Shown here piece by piece: positions 45,373 to 54,283 of a stretch of DNA of 64,000 nt; position 1 is the first letter of the stretch, and the number at the start of each line of letters is the position of its first letter. Below the pieces are notes generated by a model. The model saw only the letters and a program-made list of their open reading frames with translations. It did no database searches and was not told the origin of the DNA. The DNA is from Dyadobacter crusticola DSM 16708. GTDB taxonomy: Bacteria; Bacteroidota; Bacteroidia; Cytophagales; Spirosomataceae. Where the stretch lies: contig NZ_JNJB01000001.1 in the NCBI RefSeq assembly GCF_000701505.1, positions 728,902 through 792,901 on the forward strand. The letters are read 5' to 3'. The translations under genes and the position numbers were made by a program.

Positions 45373-45424
45373 TCTTCGGCTGCGCTCTAGTCTTCGACTG
45401 CGCTCAGACAGACAAAGCTTGATG
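45373..45424. repeat. Decayed copy of the palindromic repeat family
   Basis: CTTCGGCTGCGCTC and CTTCGACTGCGCTCAGACAG repeat the right arm of the 40.8-kb palindrome. The left arm is missing, so no hairpin forms. It is again between convergent genes. Confidence 0.6.
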
Positions 45425-45460
45425 CGTTTCGCCTATGACTGCGCTGATTGACAAGGCACT

Positions 45461-45500
45461 AGGGTTTGGAAACAAAGTTTCCAAACCCTTTTTATTTTTT
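45461..45500 (+). terminator. Strong terminator after the zinc peptidase
   Basis: AGGGTTTGGAAAC (45461-45473) pairs perfectly with GTTTCCAAACCCT (45477-45489) around AAA, followed by TTTTATTTTTT. The tail overlaps the end of the convergent gene. Confidence 0.9.
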
Positions 45501-46664
45501 CTTTTGATTCCAATAAACAACAACATTGTGTGTGGCGCGGCCTGAGGCTATGATGTCGAGGTCGCCGTCGCCGTCCAGGTCGGTGGCCATTAAATCTTCA
45601 CAGGCGATTTTGATTTTTTCGTCTAATGTGTATTCCTGCCATTTTTTACCTGCCGGATCCATTCCAACGAAAATCCTGACGCCTGTTTCGCCGCTTACAT
45701 TCGGGTTACGCCAGCCCATTACTACCTGGTCGCGGCCCTGGCCGAAGAAATCTCCGCAAGCCAATGCGTGACCTTCCTTGATTTTGTCTGTGAGCACAGT
45801 ACGATTGTCTTTTGAATACACCACCAGGGAATTCCCGTGCATGGGCTCGATCGTCGCAGTGAAAAGTTGATTTTTACCCAAACTGCCCGTCCGGATCTCT
45901 CCTACCCCCTGATCGGCTACCATCCAGTTACCCGAAGGCGCCCAACCATCAGCTCCATTCAAAAACACCTGAACTCCTTCCTTACCCGCAACTGACAGCC
46001 CGAGAATGCGGCCAGGAACTTCCATTGGGTGCATATTGTGGGTCATGTGCATGTTTGTTTCCAGCAGATCGAAACCCCAGATCCCTTTTCTGTTTTCCGG
46101 AACATCGAATAATATCATCTTGACCCCGGCTCCTACTCCACCTGCATTGCCTTCTCCGTGAAGGGGCAAAACCGCCAGCTGAAAGTCACCGTCCGCTTTT
46201 TTGACCCATTGCATCCGGTGAATTGTAACTTCATGGTGCAAGCGAACAGGTTCCCACACCTGGGTGCGATCTTCCGGTGCCGATAAATAGAAAACCGCTC
46301 CTGATTCTCTGTTATTTTTTGTTTCAGAAGGATTCCATTGCGCGCCTACTGCTACCTCCACTTTTCCGTCCCCGTCGATGTCTCTGGCTGCAATACATAC
46401 ATTATCCTGCTCGGTCAGGTCTTTTGCAATTACGTATTTAGCCCAGCTTCCATCCTTCTTACCCGGATTTTTATACCAGACAATTTCTTTCTTATCTGCG
46501 AGCAAAATGTCCGTTTTTCCGTCGCCATCTACATCGCCGGCGGCGACTCCGTACCCGATGCTTATTTTATCGTCGATTACCTGACCATTGAACGTGGCGG
46601 TTTGCGAAAAAGCATTTGCGACATTCAGGAAAATAGCCCAGACCAGTAGTTGTTTATTCATCAT
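45492..46664 (-). CDS. Secreted FG-GAP/VCBS repeat protein
   Basis: A 390-residue protein with a signal peptide (LLVWAIFLNVANAFSQ) and at least three calcium-loop type repeats: DVDGDGKTDIL, DIDGDGKVEVAV and DLDGDGDLDIIA, as in FG-GAP/VCBS beta-propellers. Such proteins lie at the cell surface or outside and bind partners or sugars. No sorting domain is seen at its C-terminus (VVYWNQKKK). Start ATG 46664 or the next ATG at 46661; both open the signal peptide. Confidence 0.78.
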   Translation of the reverse strand: MMNKQLLVWAIFLNVANAFSQTATFNGQVIDDKISIGYGVAAGDVDGDGKTDILLADKKEIVWYKNPGKKDGSWAKYVIAKDLTEQDNVCIAARDIDGDGKVEVAVGAQWNPSETKNNRESGAVFYLSAPEDRTQVWEPVRLHHEVTIHRMQWVKKADGDFQLAVLPLHGEGNAGGVGAGVKMILFDVPENRKGIWGFDLLETNMHMTHNMHPMEVPGRILGLSVAGKEGVQVFLNGADGWAPSGNWMVADQGVGEIRTGSLGKNQLFTATIEPMHGNSLVVYSKDNRTVLTDKIKEGHALACGDFFGQGRDQVVMGWRNPNVSGETGVRIFVGMDPAGKKWQEYTLDEKIKIACEDLMATDLDGDGDLDIIASGRATHNVVVYWNQKKK

Positions 46665-46762
46665 TGTTTGAAATAATCCACCATTCGATGGATACAATTT
46701 TTAACCTATTTTTTCACAATATACTTCAAAAAGCACTGGGCAATCAGTGAATAAAGACTTTT

Positions 46763-46795
46763 TTGTGCGGCTTTGCGCCGCTTTGCATACTTTTG
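46763..46795 (+). promoter_or_regulatory. Bacteroidota-type promoter of gcvT
   Basis: TTG at 46763-46765 and TACTTTTG (46788-46795) are 22 bases apart; the gcvT ATG is at 46824. It probably drives the gcvT-to-lipoprotein run. Confidence 0.65.
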
Positions 46796-46823
46796 TGAAT
46801 TAAAGTGAATCAATTTGTTCTAC

Positions 46824-47906
46824 ATGAAAACAGTCCCATTACATCAGCTCCACGTCGGATTAGGCGCTAAAATGGTCCCATTTGCAGGTTTTGAAATGCC
46901 TGTGCGTTACTCTTCGGATTTGGACGAGCACCATGCTGTACGCAATAACGTAGGTGTTTTTGATGTGTCCCATATGGGAGAATTCCTGGTTAAAGGCCAA
47001 AATGCCCTTAACCTGATACAAAAAGTATCCGCCAACGATGCAGCTGCATTGTTTGACGGAAAAGTACAGTACAGCTATCTGCCTAATGCAACCGGCGGTG
47101 TTGTGGACGATCTGCTGGTTTACCGCATTAAAGAGGACAGCTACCTTTTGGTTGTGAATGCATCCAATATTGAAAAGGACTGGAACTGGATCCAGAGCCA
47201 GAACAGCGAAGGAGCTGAAATGGAGAATATTTCGGACGCTACCTGCCTGTTTGCAGTTCAGGGACCTAATGCGACAGCTACTTTACAGAAGCTCACTGCT
47301 GTTGATCTTGCCGCAATGGATTATTATACCTTCCGGATCGGTGAAATGGCTGGTATTCAGGATGTGATCATTTCTGCGACTGGTTATACTGGCGCTGGCG
47401 GTTTTGAGATTTATGTAAAAAATGAATCTGCCGAAGCGATGTGGAGAGCGATTTTCGCAGCAGGTGAAGAATTTGGCATTAAACCCGTCGGACTGGGCGC
47501 CAGGGATACATTGAGACTGGAAAAAGGTTTCTGTTTATATGGAAACGACATTGACGATAACACTTCGCCGCTGGAAGGCGGACTAGGCTGGGTTACCAAG
47601 TTTACAAAGAACTTTATCAATTCAGAAAACCTCAAAGCGCAGAAAGAAGCCGGCCTGAAAAGGAAGCTTGTTGGTTTTGAAATGATTGACAGGGGCATTC
47701 CAAGGGGGCATTATGAGCTCTGTGATGCGGCAGGTGATAAACTTGGCGAAGTTACTTCCGGCACCCAGTCACCTACTTTACAGAAAGGCATTGGAATGGG
47801 ATATGTACCGACAGAGTTTAGCAAAGCTGATTCGGAGGTATTTATAAAAGTCAGGGAAAAGCTTTTGAAGGCGAAGATTGTAAAACTGCCTTTTGTAAAA
47901 AACTAA
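46824..47906 (+). CDS. gcvT: Glycine cleavage system T protein (aminomethyltransferase)
   Basis: GcvT moves the aminomethyl group from H-protein to tetrahydrofolate, releasing ammonia. The 360 residues have [25 protein letters not shown], the folate-site [30 protein letters not shown] and GYVPTEF. I chose ATG 46824; the frame also opens at TTG 46815. It heads a close-packed rightward run of six genes; gcvP and gcvH are not in the window. Confidence 0.96.
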   Translation: MKTVPLHQLHVGLGAKMVPFAGFEMPVRYSSDLDEHHAVRNNVGVFDVSHMGEFLVKGQNALNLIQKVSANDAAALFDGKVQYSYLPNATGGVVDDLLVYRIKEDSYLLVVNASNIEKDWNWIQSQNSEGAEMENISDATCLFAVQGPNATATLQKLTAVDLAAMDYYTFRIGEMAGIQDVIISATGYTGAGGFEIYVKNESAEAMWRAIFAAGEEFGIKPVGLGARDTLRLEKGFCLYGNDIDDNTSPLEGGLGWVTKFTKNFINSENLKAQKEAGLKRKLVGFEMIDRGIPRGHYELCDAAGDKLGEVTSGTQSPTLQKGIGMGYVPTEFSKADSEVFIKVREKLLKAKIVKLPFVKN

Positions 47907-47927
47907 AAATCAGCACCTGTTTTCAGA

Positions 47928-48638
47928 ATGAAACAACTTGACGTTTGTCTTACCCCCGATCTGCTCCATTTACATAAGCTTGATAATTCAATTGTAGTAG
48001 TTGCCGACATTTTTCGCGCGACATCCTGTATGGTAACCGGACTTGCTTATGGCGTAAAAAGCATTACGCCCGTCGCAACTATCGAGGAGTGCAAGTTTTT
48101 ACAGGATAAAGGTTTTATAGCTGCCGCAGAGCGGGATGCGCGGAAAGTAGAAGGTTTTGATTTGGACAATTCCCCATTCAGTTTTATGAATGAGCGGCTG
48201 ATCGGCTCCCAGGTAGCAATGACAACGACCAATGGAACGTTATCCATTTCAAAAGCAAAAGCTTCCGCAGTGAAAGTGATGATCGGCTCCTTCCTGAACC
48301 TGGGCGCACTGGCCAATCACCTCAGGACCGAACCCTACGATGTTCTTGTACTTTGTGCTGGCTGGAAAGGCCGGCCCAACCTGGAAGATACCCTGTTTGC
48401 GGGAGCACTTGCGGATGCTTTGAAAGACCAATTTATGCTGCTGGAAGACGGGACTTTGATGGCCCAGCGACTTTATGATCAAAGCAGAGATAACCTGCTG
48501 GCGAGTGTCTCCAATTCATCTCACGTTCGCAGGCTGCAACGTTTGGGAATTCAGAAAGACATTTCTTACTGTCTGCAAAAAGATCTTTACGATGTTGTCC
48601 CGGTACTCCGAGGAAGTACATTGGTTTCAATGAATTAG
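47928..48638 (+). CDS. 2-phosphosulfolactate phosphatase family (ComB-like)
   Basis: A 236-residue protein of the ComB family: VVVADIFRATSCMVTGL, AAERDARKVEGFDLDNSPF and TTTNGTLS are the family blocks. ComB removes phosphate from 2-phosphosulfolactate in archaeal coenzyme M synthesis, but most bacterial members have no known substrate, and the other coenzyme M genes are not here. It is 21 bases after gcvT and 16 bases before the next gene, so it is in the operon. Confidence 0.82.
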   Translation: MKQLDVCLTPDLLHLHKLDNSIVVVADIFRATSCMVTGLAYGVKSITPVATIEECKFLQDKGFIAAAERDARKVEGFDLDNSPFSFMNERLIGSQVAMTTTNGTLSISKAKASAVKVMIGSFLNLGALANHLRTEPYDVLVLCAGWKGRPNLEDTLFAGALADALKDQFMLLEDGTLMAQRLYDQSRDNLLASVSNSSHVRRLQRLGIQKDISYCLQKDLYDVVPVLRGSTLVSMN

Positions 48639-48654
48639 AAAATAAAAATTATAC

Positions 48655-50649
48655 ATGCTCCGGTTTATCGCATTACTATTTCTTGGATTGATGTTCGTCT
48701 GCACCAATGTGGAGGCACAGAGAAAAACAACTTCACCCAGAAAGACCATCATATCACCCAAAAAGAATGCGACTACTCCGGCGCCCAAACCGGCAGCCGC
48801 TGCTCCTGATACTGTACGAAAAGCCACAAAGATTACTGCTCCTCTGCGAGATTCAATTCAAGCTGAGGGCAATGCAGTAGTGGACACGACCAAAGTTGAC
48901 GATCTTTCAACCGAAGCTACGCCGGACAGTCTGACGGAAAGAGCAATGGATGAGAAGGTTGAAAAACTGGAAAAAGCGCGGGGCGACAGTCTTCATTCTT
49001 TTACGATCACAATCGGCGATATTTCTTACCTGTCGGTTTGTCCCGGCACCACGATCGACATTCCATTCACAGCAAGCGGACCATTTGACGAAGCCAACAC
49101 TTACCTGGCGCAAATGATTGACGCTTCGGGAAAAACAGTACCGATTTCACTTCCGGTTAAGAAAAGCCCGGTAAAAGCAGTTATCCCTTCTTACAAGATC
49201 GGCGGTGAAGTGTACCGTCTGCAAATCGTCAGCTCCATTCCGGTTGCCAGAAGCCAGGAAGTACCTATCCGATTATTACAGACGCCTTCCGCGAGGATTG
49301 ACTTCATGGACGGAACACAAACGAGCCGGACAATGCCCGGCCAGGAAGTGCAACTCCGCATACACCTGACAGGAACAGCGCCCTGGTCTTTCAGGCTTTC
49401 CGACAGCACTACCATATTAAGCACGCTTTCCAATCCGCATTATGTGTCTGTTAAGCCAAAGGAAGTTAAAGCATACAGGATATCAGGTGTGGCAAATGCG
49501 TGCGGCAGCGGGGTTACATCTGGCGAAGCTATTGTGAATGTAAACAGCAACCCAGAGCCAAAACTGGAATTGAAAGAAGTTGAGAAAATAGCCAGGTTAT
49601 GCGGCGGGGTTCCGTTCCAGGTTCCATTCAATGCAACAGGCAAGTTTAAGGAGGGAAATAAATTCGTAGTGCAGATTGCGGAGCGGACAGGTGCATTCAA
49701 GACGATTTCAGCACCGGATACCACAGGTTTTATCACCGCTGAGATCCCTGCGAACTACAAACCTGGTGACTACAAGCTGCGGGTTGTGTCGTCGGCACCT
49801 TACCTGGTTACGCAGACAACCAACGTGTCCATTGTTTCTCCGACAGTGGCTACGCTTCAAAAAGATTCGCTCAGGTTGGGTGAAAATGAAACTGGTGAGC
49901 TGACGGTGAAATTCACCGGTGGCGGACCGTGGTTTGTGCTGCTTTCAGACGGAACTTACGAAAACAACATCCAGGAGTCGCCTGCAAAAATCAAGGTGAA
50001 ACCTTTATATGATACCAACTATCAGATTACTTCTGCGGGTGGACTTTGCGGCGTGGGTAAATTCTCGGGAAGTGCGAAAGTCTCCGTGAAAATGCCTCCG
50101 GCCAGCATTACACTGGAAAAGCTGCCACAAAATATGGTCTGTGCAGGCTCGACGATCGAACTTCCATATAAAACAGAAGGCCGGTACAATGCAGGTAACA
50201 AGTTTGCGGTACAAATGACTGATAAGTCTGGCCGTTTCGTGAACCTGCCCACTACTATCACGCCGACTGCAATGAAAGTAAAAATCCCAAATGCGGCCGT
50301 TGGAGACACTATCAAGACCCAGAAAATACGAATTGTTTCCAACTCACCGGCAGTTTCAAGCGCCATTGAAGAAATTGATGTAGTCGCGCCCGACAGGGCA
50401 ATTGGCGAAGTTTCAGGAAGAGGTGCAATTTCCGCAGGAAGAACGACCAGAATACAGCTGAAATTTAAAAACGGATTGCCGCCCTGGTCATTTACATTGT
50501 CTGATGGAACAGCAATCAACGGGACGTTTCTGAATCCTTACCTGATTTCCGTCTCTCCGGCTGCAACAACTGAGTATACGATCAGCTCCCTTAAAAGCGG
50601 CTGCGGCAGTGGTACCGGGAAAGGTTCTGCTGTAATAACAGTTGAATAA
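48655..50649 (+). CDS. Secreted protein with three tandem ~175-residue Ig-like repeats
   Basis: A 664-residue exported protein I do not recognise. A signal peptide (LRFIALLFLGLMFVCTNVEAQ) is followed by a Pro/Ala/Lys-rich linker and a short charged helix, then three repeats starting near residues 124, 312 and 492. Each opens with a C-x-G block (VCPGTTIDIPF, LCGGVPFQVPF, VCAGSTIELPY), has PWSFRLSDS, PWFVLLSDG or PWSFTLSDG in its second half, and ends CGSG/CGVG-x-SG. The paired cysteines per repeat suggest disulfides. It is 60 bases upstream of the PorZ-like gene, so a surface or secretion-related role is possible. No T9SS sorting domain is seen. Confidence 0.7.
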   Translation: MLRFIALLFLGLMFVCTNVEAQRKTTSPRKTIISPKKNATTPAPKPAAAAPDTVRKATKITAPLRDSIQAEGNAVVDTTKVDDLSTEATPDSLTERAMDEKVEKLEKARGDSLHSFTITIGDISYLSVCPGTTIDIPFTASGPFDEANTYLAQMIDASGKTVPISLPVKKSPVKAVIPSYKIGGEVYRLQIVSSIPVARSQEVPIRLLQTPSARIDFMDGTQTSRTMPGQEVQLRIHLTGTAPWSFRLSDSTTILSTLSNPHYVSVKPKEVKAYRISGVANACGSGVTSGEAIVNVNSNPEPKLELKEVEKIARLCGGVPFQVPFNATGKFKEGNKFVVQIAERTGAFKTISAPDTTGFITAEIPANYKPGDYKLRVVSSAPYLVTQTTNVSIVSPTVATLQKDSLRLGENETGELTVKFTGGGPWFVLLSDGTYENNIQESPAKIKVKPLYDTNYQITSAGGLCGVGKFSGSAKVSVKMPPASITLEKLPQNMVCAGSTIELPYKTEGRYNAGNKFAVQMTDKSGRFVNLPTTITPTAMKVKIPNAAVGDTIKTQKIRIVSNSPAVSSAIEEIDVVAPDRAIGEVSGRGAISAGRTTRIQLKFKNGLPPWSFTLSDGTAINGTFLNPYLISVSPAATTEYTISSLKSGCGSGTGKGSAVITVE

Positions 50650-50709
50650 TCATTAATTTACGAGCGAAAGGAAAGTGGGGGTTGGTACCAAAAGGAAACA
50701 CGCGGACAG

Positions 50710-52524
50710 ATGAAAAACATTCTGGTCATTCTTTGTTTGCTGGGTAACCTTTTGCCAGAGGCCAAAAGTCAGACCATTCCAATCGGACATTGGCAAAACC
50801 ACTTCAGCAACTTGTCGGCCCGGCAGGTTTTGGCTGTTAACAACCACATTTTTTACAGTACCTACAACGGTTTTTTCAGTCTTGATACCACGACCCAAGA
50901 AGTAGAAAGCTGGTCGAAGGCGCAAGGATTGGGGGATAATGGAGTAAGTGCATTCGCATTTGACCCTAAAAACCACCTGCTTTTGCTCGCTTACAGAAGC
51001 GGCTACATTGATTTCGTTTACCTTGATGAAAATACCGCTCCTGCCGAGATTGAAGGCTGGTCTGTTTTGGCGGAAACTTCGGGAATAACGGAAAGTAAAG
51101 TTGTACGTAAAATCCTTTTTCGGGATCAGCTGGCTTATCTATGTACAGATTTCGGCATCATTGTGCTTGATACCGAAATGCGGCAGGTGAAGGAAAGTTA
51201 CCGCTATATCGGCGCGGGAGGAATTCAGGCTGCGGTGAGAGATCTCGCTTTTTCGGAAGACTCGTTATTCGCAGTAACCCGCGAAGGTCTCCTGGCAACT
51301 TCTATGCTGCCTTCGGTCAACCGGCAGTATTTTGCAAATTGGAAGTTGGTCCCCGACAGCAAGGATGCGGTATCCGTTTCGGTATTTAACAAAAAGTTAT
51401 TTGCCGGATTTGCCCGAAAAGGGATTTACCAATTAACGAATGGTAACTGGCAGCTCGCTTTTGCTTCACAAAGTGAATATATCAACATCAACTCTTCGGA
51501 TAACGAATTGCTGGCAACTACTTCCGGTGAGATCATTTCCATCGACGCCAGAAATAATGTCGCCGTGAAAGCTGATCCATTGTTTAAAGCACTGGCAAGC
51601 ACAATCCGCACAAGCGGGCGTTTTTGGGTCGCGGACGGGAAAGCTGGTCTTATCACCAATGCAGGTCCGAATTTTCAGCCCGTAACACCAGCCCGAACCG
51701 ACACGACCATTAACGCCAGCCTGGACTCCATTGTAATTGACGGATTGGGAACAAGCTGGGCGCGGATCCCGGATTATCAGGGGGGAGGCATTCTTGTGAA
51801 AAATACTGCTGGGCAGCAGAAAATATTGTCTACATCAATCGGCTCTGGCAGCCTTCCTTCCAATTTAATTAACAGTCTTGTATTGGATTATGACGGCAAC
51901 ATCTGGTTTGCAAGTGATAATGGCGCGGGGTATTTCGTGCCGGACGTTGCGCTGGACGGTAGCCGCATTGACGCTATCCTCCCGATTTACGGTCAGCGGA
52001 GATTGTTCAGTAATGAGAAATGTACAGCAATTGCAGTCGAGCCAGGCAACCGGAAATGGATTGCAACCCGGAACGGACTTTACCATTTCAGCCCCGACGG
52101 AACAGAGCTCCTGACCATGTTCAATACCGAAAATAGCCCGCTCCCTTCGACCCAAATCAATGCGCTGAGATTTGATCCCGCGCAAGGTTTGCTATTTGTG
52201 GACACTTCAAATGGTATGGTATCTTACCGCAGCGATGCCAGCGAACCTTCCGAGGATCTCAATCAGGTTACGATTTTCCCTAACCCTGTGCGGCCCGGTT
52301 TTGGCGGGAGGGTTGGTTTCAAAGGATTAATGGACGGATCCACTGTAAAGGTTACCGAGCTTTCGGGACGTTTGATATTTGAAACACGGTCACAAGGCGG
52401 GACTGCTTCGTGGAACCTGGCTGATTATAATGGAAAGCGTGCACGTGGCGGCATTTACATGGTCTTTATTGTATCGGGTGACGGATCCGAAAAACTGGCG
52501 GGTAAACTGGCGGTTATTAACTAG
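50710..52524 (+). CDS. porZ: PorZ-like T9SS surface protein (beta-propeller with sorting domain)
   Basis: A 604-residue secreted protein. After a signal peptide (ILCLLGNLLPEAKSQ) comes IGHWQNHFSNLSARQVLAV, the typical opening of PorZ N-terminal propellers, then two propeller regions with blades such as DYDGNIWFASDNGAGYFV and NRKWIATRNGLYHFSPDG. The C-terminus (VTIFPNPVRPG ... GGIYMVFIVSG) is a type A T9SS sorting domain. In Porphyromonas, PorZ is part of the surface attachment complex with PorU and delivers anionic LPS. The name rests on remembered family features. Confidence 0.75.
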   Translation: MKNILVILCLLGNLLPEAKSQTIPIGHWQNHFSNLSARQVLAVNNHIFYSTYNGFFSLDTTTQEVESWSKAQGLGDNGVSAFAFDPKNHLLLLAYRSGYIDFVYLDENTAPAEIEGWSVLAETSGITESKVVRKILFRDQLAYLCTDFGIIVLDTEMRQVKESYRYIGAGGIQAAVRDLAFSEDSLFAVTREGLLATSMLPSVNRQYFANWKLVPDSKDAVSVSVFNKKLFAGFARKGIYQLTNGNWQLAFASQSEYININSSDNELLATTSGEIISIDARNNVAVKADPLFKALASTIRTSGRFWVADGKAGLITNAGPNFQPVTPARTDTTINASLDSIVIDGLGTSWARIPDYQGGGILVKNTAGQQKILSTSIGSGSLPSNLINSLVLDYDGNIWFASDNGAGYFVPDVALDGSRIDAILPIYGQRRLFSNEKCTAIAVEPGNRKWIATRNGLYHFSPDGTELLTMFNTENSPLPSTQINALRFDPAQGLLFVDTSNGMVSYRSDASEPSEDLNQVTIFPNPVRPGFGGRVGFKGLMDGSTVKVTELSGRLIFETRSQGGTASWNLADYNGKRARGGIYMVFIVSGDGSEKLAGKLAVIN

Positions 52525-52577
52525 TATCTTCTAAAATTAATTTCACGATTTCCTCTTTGCAGGATCTCAGCAGCATT

Positions 52578-53216
52578 ATGATAACCCAGGAAAAGCCCCC
52601 GTATATCGTTGGTATTACAGGTGGAAGTGCGTCAGGTAAAACCTACTTTATGAAGAGCCTGATCGAGTCTTTCGGAAAGGACGAAATCACCCGCATTTCT
52701 CAGGACAACTACTACCGGCCGATACACGAAATCCCGCGTGACGAAAACGGCGTAGAAAACTTTGACTTACCTGAAACTATCGACCATCATTTATTTGCCG
52801 AGCACATTGCGGTTTTGCGCGCAGGCAGGGAAGTCCATCAGAAGGAGTACACTTTCAACAATCCCCTGATCACGCCGGAAATACTTATATTTGAACCAAG
52901 GCCGATTATCATAGTCGAAGGAATATTTGTCTTTTATTTTCCTGAAATTGCCCGGCTCATTGACCTGAAAATATTTGTCGACGCGAAGGAGCATGTTAAA
53001 ATAAAACGGCGCATTATTCGTGATAATAACGAACGTGGCTACGATCTAGACGACGTACTTTACCGATGGGAGCATCACGTAGCGCCTACTTACGACAAGT
53101 TCATATTACCGCTCCGGTCCGAAGCCGATGTGATTATTAATAATAACAACCGGTTTGATGTCGGCTTGCAAGTACTTATCGGATTTTTGAAAGCCAAGCT
53201 GGAAGAACGCGTTTAG
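52578..53216 (+). CDS. udk: Uridine kinase
   Basis: A 212-residue P-loop kinase that phosphorylates uridine and cytidine with ATP or GTP (pyrimidine salvage). Walker A is GITGGSASGKT; ISQDNYYRP, NFDLPETID, VEGIFVF and RRIIRDNNERGYD are family blocks. I chose ATG 52578 (MITQEKPPYIVGITGG) over TTG 52557. It is 53 bases after the PorZ-like gene. Confidence 0.94.
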   Translation: MITQEKPPYIVGITGGSASGKTYFMKSLIESFGKDEITRISQDNYYRPIHEIPRDENGVENFDLPETIDHHLFAEHIAVLRAGREVHQKEYTFNNPLITPEILIFEPRPIIIVEGIFVFYFPEIARLIDLKIFVDAKEHVKIKRRIIRDNNERGYDLDDVLYRWEHHVAPTYDKFILPLRSEADVIINNNNRFDVGLQVLIGFLKAKLEERV

Positions 53217-53253
53217 CAACATTTGAATCAATTTAAAAAAAACATATCCCTTG

Positions 53254-53973
53254 ATGAACACATTTACACACATTGCACAGAACAGGTCGCTCAAAAATTG
53301 GGCGTTAATGCTTTTCGTTTCATTGTCGCTCGCCGCATGCGATGGCGACAAAGCTGAGCCGGTCGATACTTACCAATATTATCCTCTGGAAGTTGGCCGT
53401 TATGCTATTTACGATGTGCGGGAAGAAATCTATTCGACTGGTCAGGCCAATCCGGTGATTAAAAATTGGCAAGAAAAGGACCAGATCGAGCGGGTTAGTA
53501 CCAATGCAGAAGGAATTTCCACTTACACCTATTCCCGTTCAACACGAAACAAGGCGGGTGAGTACTGGACGAAAGTCAAGGAGTTTGCTGTTCAGAAGTT
53601 CCCGGACAAAATCCTGACGAACATCGACAACCAGACCTTCTTTTCAATGGCATTCCCGATTGACATGCGAATGAGCTGGAATGGAAACATCTACAACAAT
53701 CTCGACGCGGAAGACTATCATTATGAAGATTTAGGACAATCTGCGAAAATTGGAGACCAAACATTTAATAATGTGCTGAATGTGGTCGAAAGAAATGACA
53801 GTTCCATTATCAACCGGTACATTGGTATCAAGCAGTACGGCCTGGGCGTCGGGCTCATTTCGGATTTACAAACATCCTTCGAATTTTGCCAGGACGACGC
53901 CTGCATCGGATCGGGGAAAATAGACTCTGGGACACGTAAGACAAGGAAAATAGTCGAATTTGGCGGAGAATAA
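53254..53973 (+). CDS. Hypothetical lipoprotein
   Basis: A 239-residue lipoprotein: signal peptide with lipobox LAAC29. The mature part (QYYPLEVGRYAIYDVREEIY, then several beta-type stretches, and two Cys in CQDDAC) resembles a class of Bacteroidota outer-membrane lipoproteins with a YYPL opening that I cannot name. It is the last gene of the gcvT run, 37 bases after udk. Its stop lies 133 bases before the lasso precursor gene, which has its own promoter-like site. Confidence 0.68.
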   Translation: MNTFTHIAQNRSLKNWALMLFVSLSLAACDGDKAEPVDTYQYYPLEVGRYAIYDVREEIYSTGQANPVIKNWQEKDQIERVSTNAEGISTYTYSRSTRNKAGEYWTKVKEFAVQKFPDKILTNIDNQTFFSMAFPIDMRMSWNGNIYNNLDAEDYHYEDLGQSAKIGDQTFNNVLNVVERNDSSIINRYIGIKQYGLGVGLISDLQTSFEFCQDDACIGSGKIDSGTRKTRKIVEFGGE

Positions 53974-54038
53974 TCCAGCTTTTTCTATGATTTCCAAATT
54001 TTCTGGTTTGGTTTTCTAACAATTAATCATCTGAAAGT

Positions 54039-54068
54039 TTGCTTTTTACATTAAAGTACCTAATTTTA
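54039..54068 (+). promoter_or_regulatory. Candidate promoter of the lasso precursor gene
   Basis: TTG at 54039-54041 and TAATTTTA at 54061-54068 (TAnnTTTG with one mismatch) are 19 bases apart. The precursor ATG follows 38 bases later. Confidence 0.5.
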
Positions 54069-54106
54069 CGGCGGATACTGGTACAAATCATTTTAATTAA
54101 CTACAC

Positions 54107-54253
54107 ATGAGAACAGTGACATCGCACTCTACACAGACGAAAAAGTCTTATCGCAAACCGGTTTTGAACAGATTCGGTAATGTGGCGAAATTAACAAAAG
54201 GGAAAATCGGTAGCGCTCAGGATCTGGGTCCAACATTCGACTTTTCTGAATAG
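54107..54253 (+). CDS. Lasso peptide precursor (A protein)
   Basis: A 48-codon gene, too short for usual gene calling. Leader residues 1-31 contain Y15-RKP18-V-L20-NRF-G24, the YxxPxLxxxG motif bound by lasso RRE (B1) proteins, and end L29-T30-K31, with Thr at the required -2 position. The predicted core is G32 to E48, GKIGSAQDLGPTFDFSE, 17 residues. Gly1 and Asp8 (D39) would form an 8-residue macrolactam ring; the tail LGPTFDFSE has Phe13 and Phe15 as possible steric plugs. The asparagine-synthetase-like cyclase gene starts 30 bases downstream. The leader motif and gene order are direct sequence observations; ring size and core boundary are inference. Confidence 0.88.
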   Translation: MRTVTSHSTQTKKSYRKPVLNRFGNVAKLTKGKIGSAQDLGPTFDFSE

Positions 54254-54283
54254 TCTGTAAGTTTTTCAGCATTCAAAAGATCT

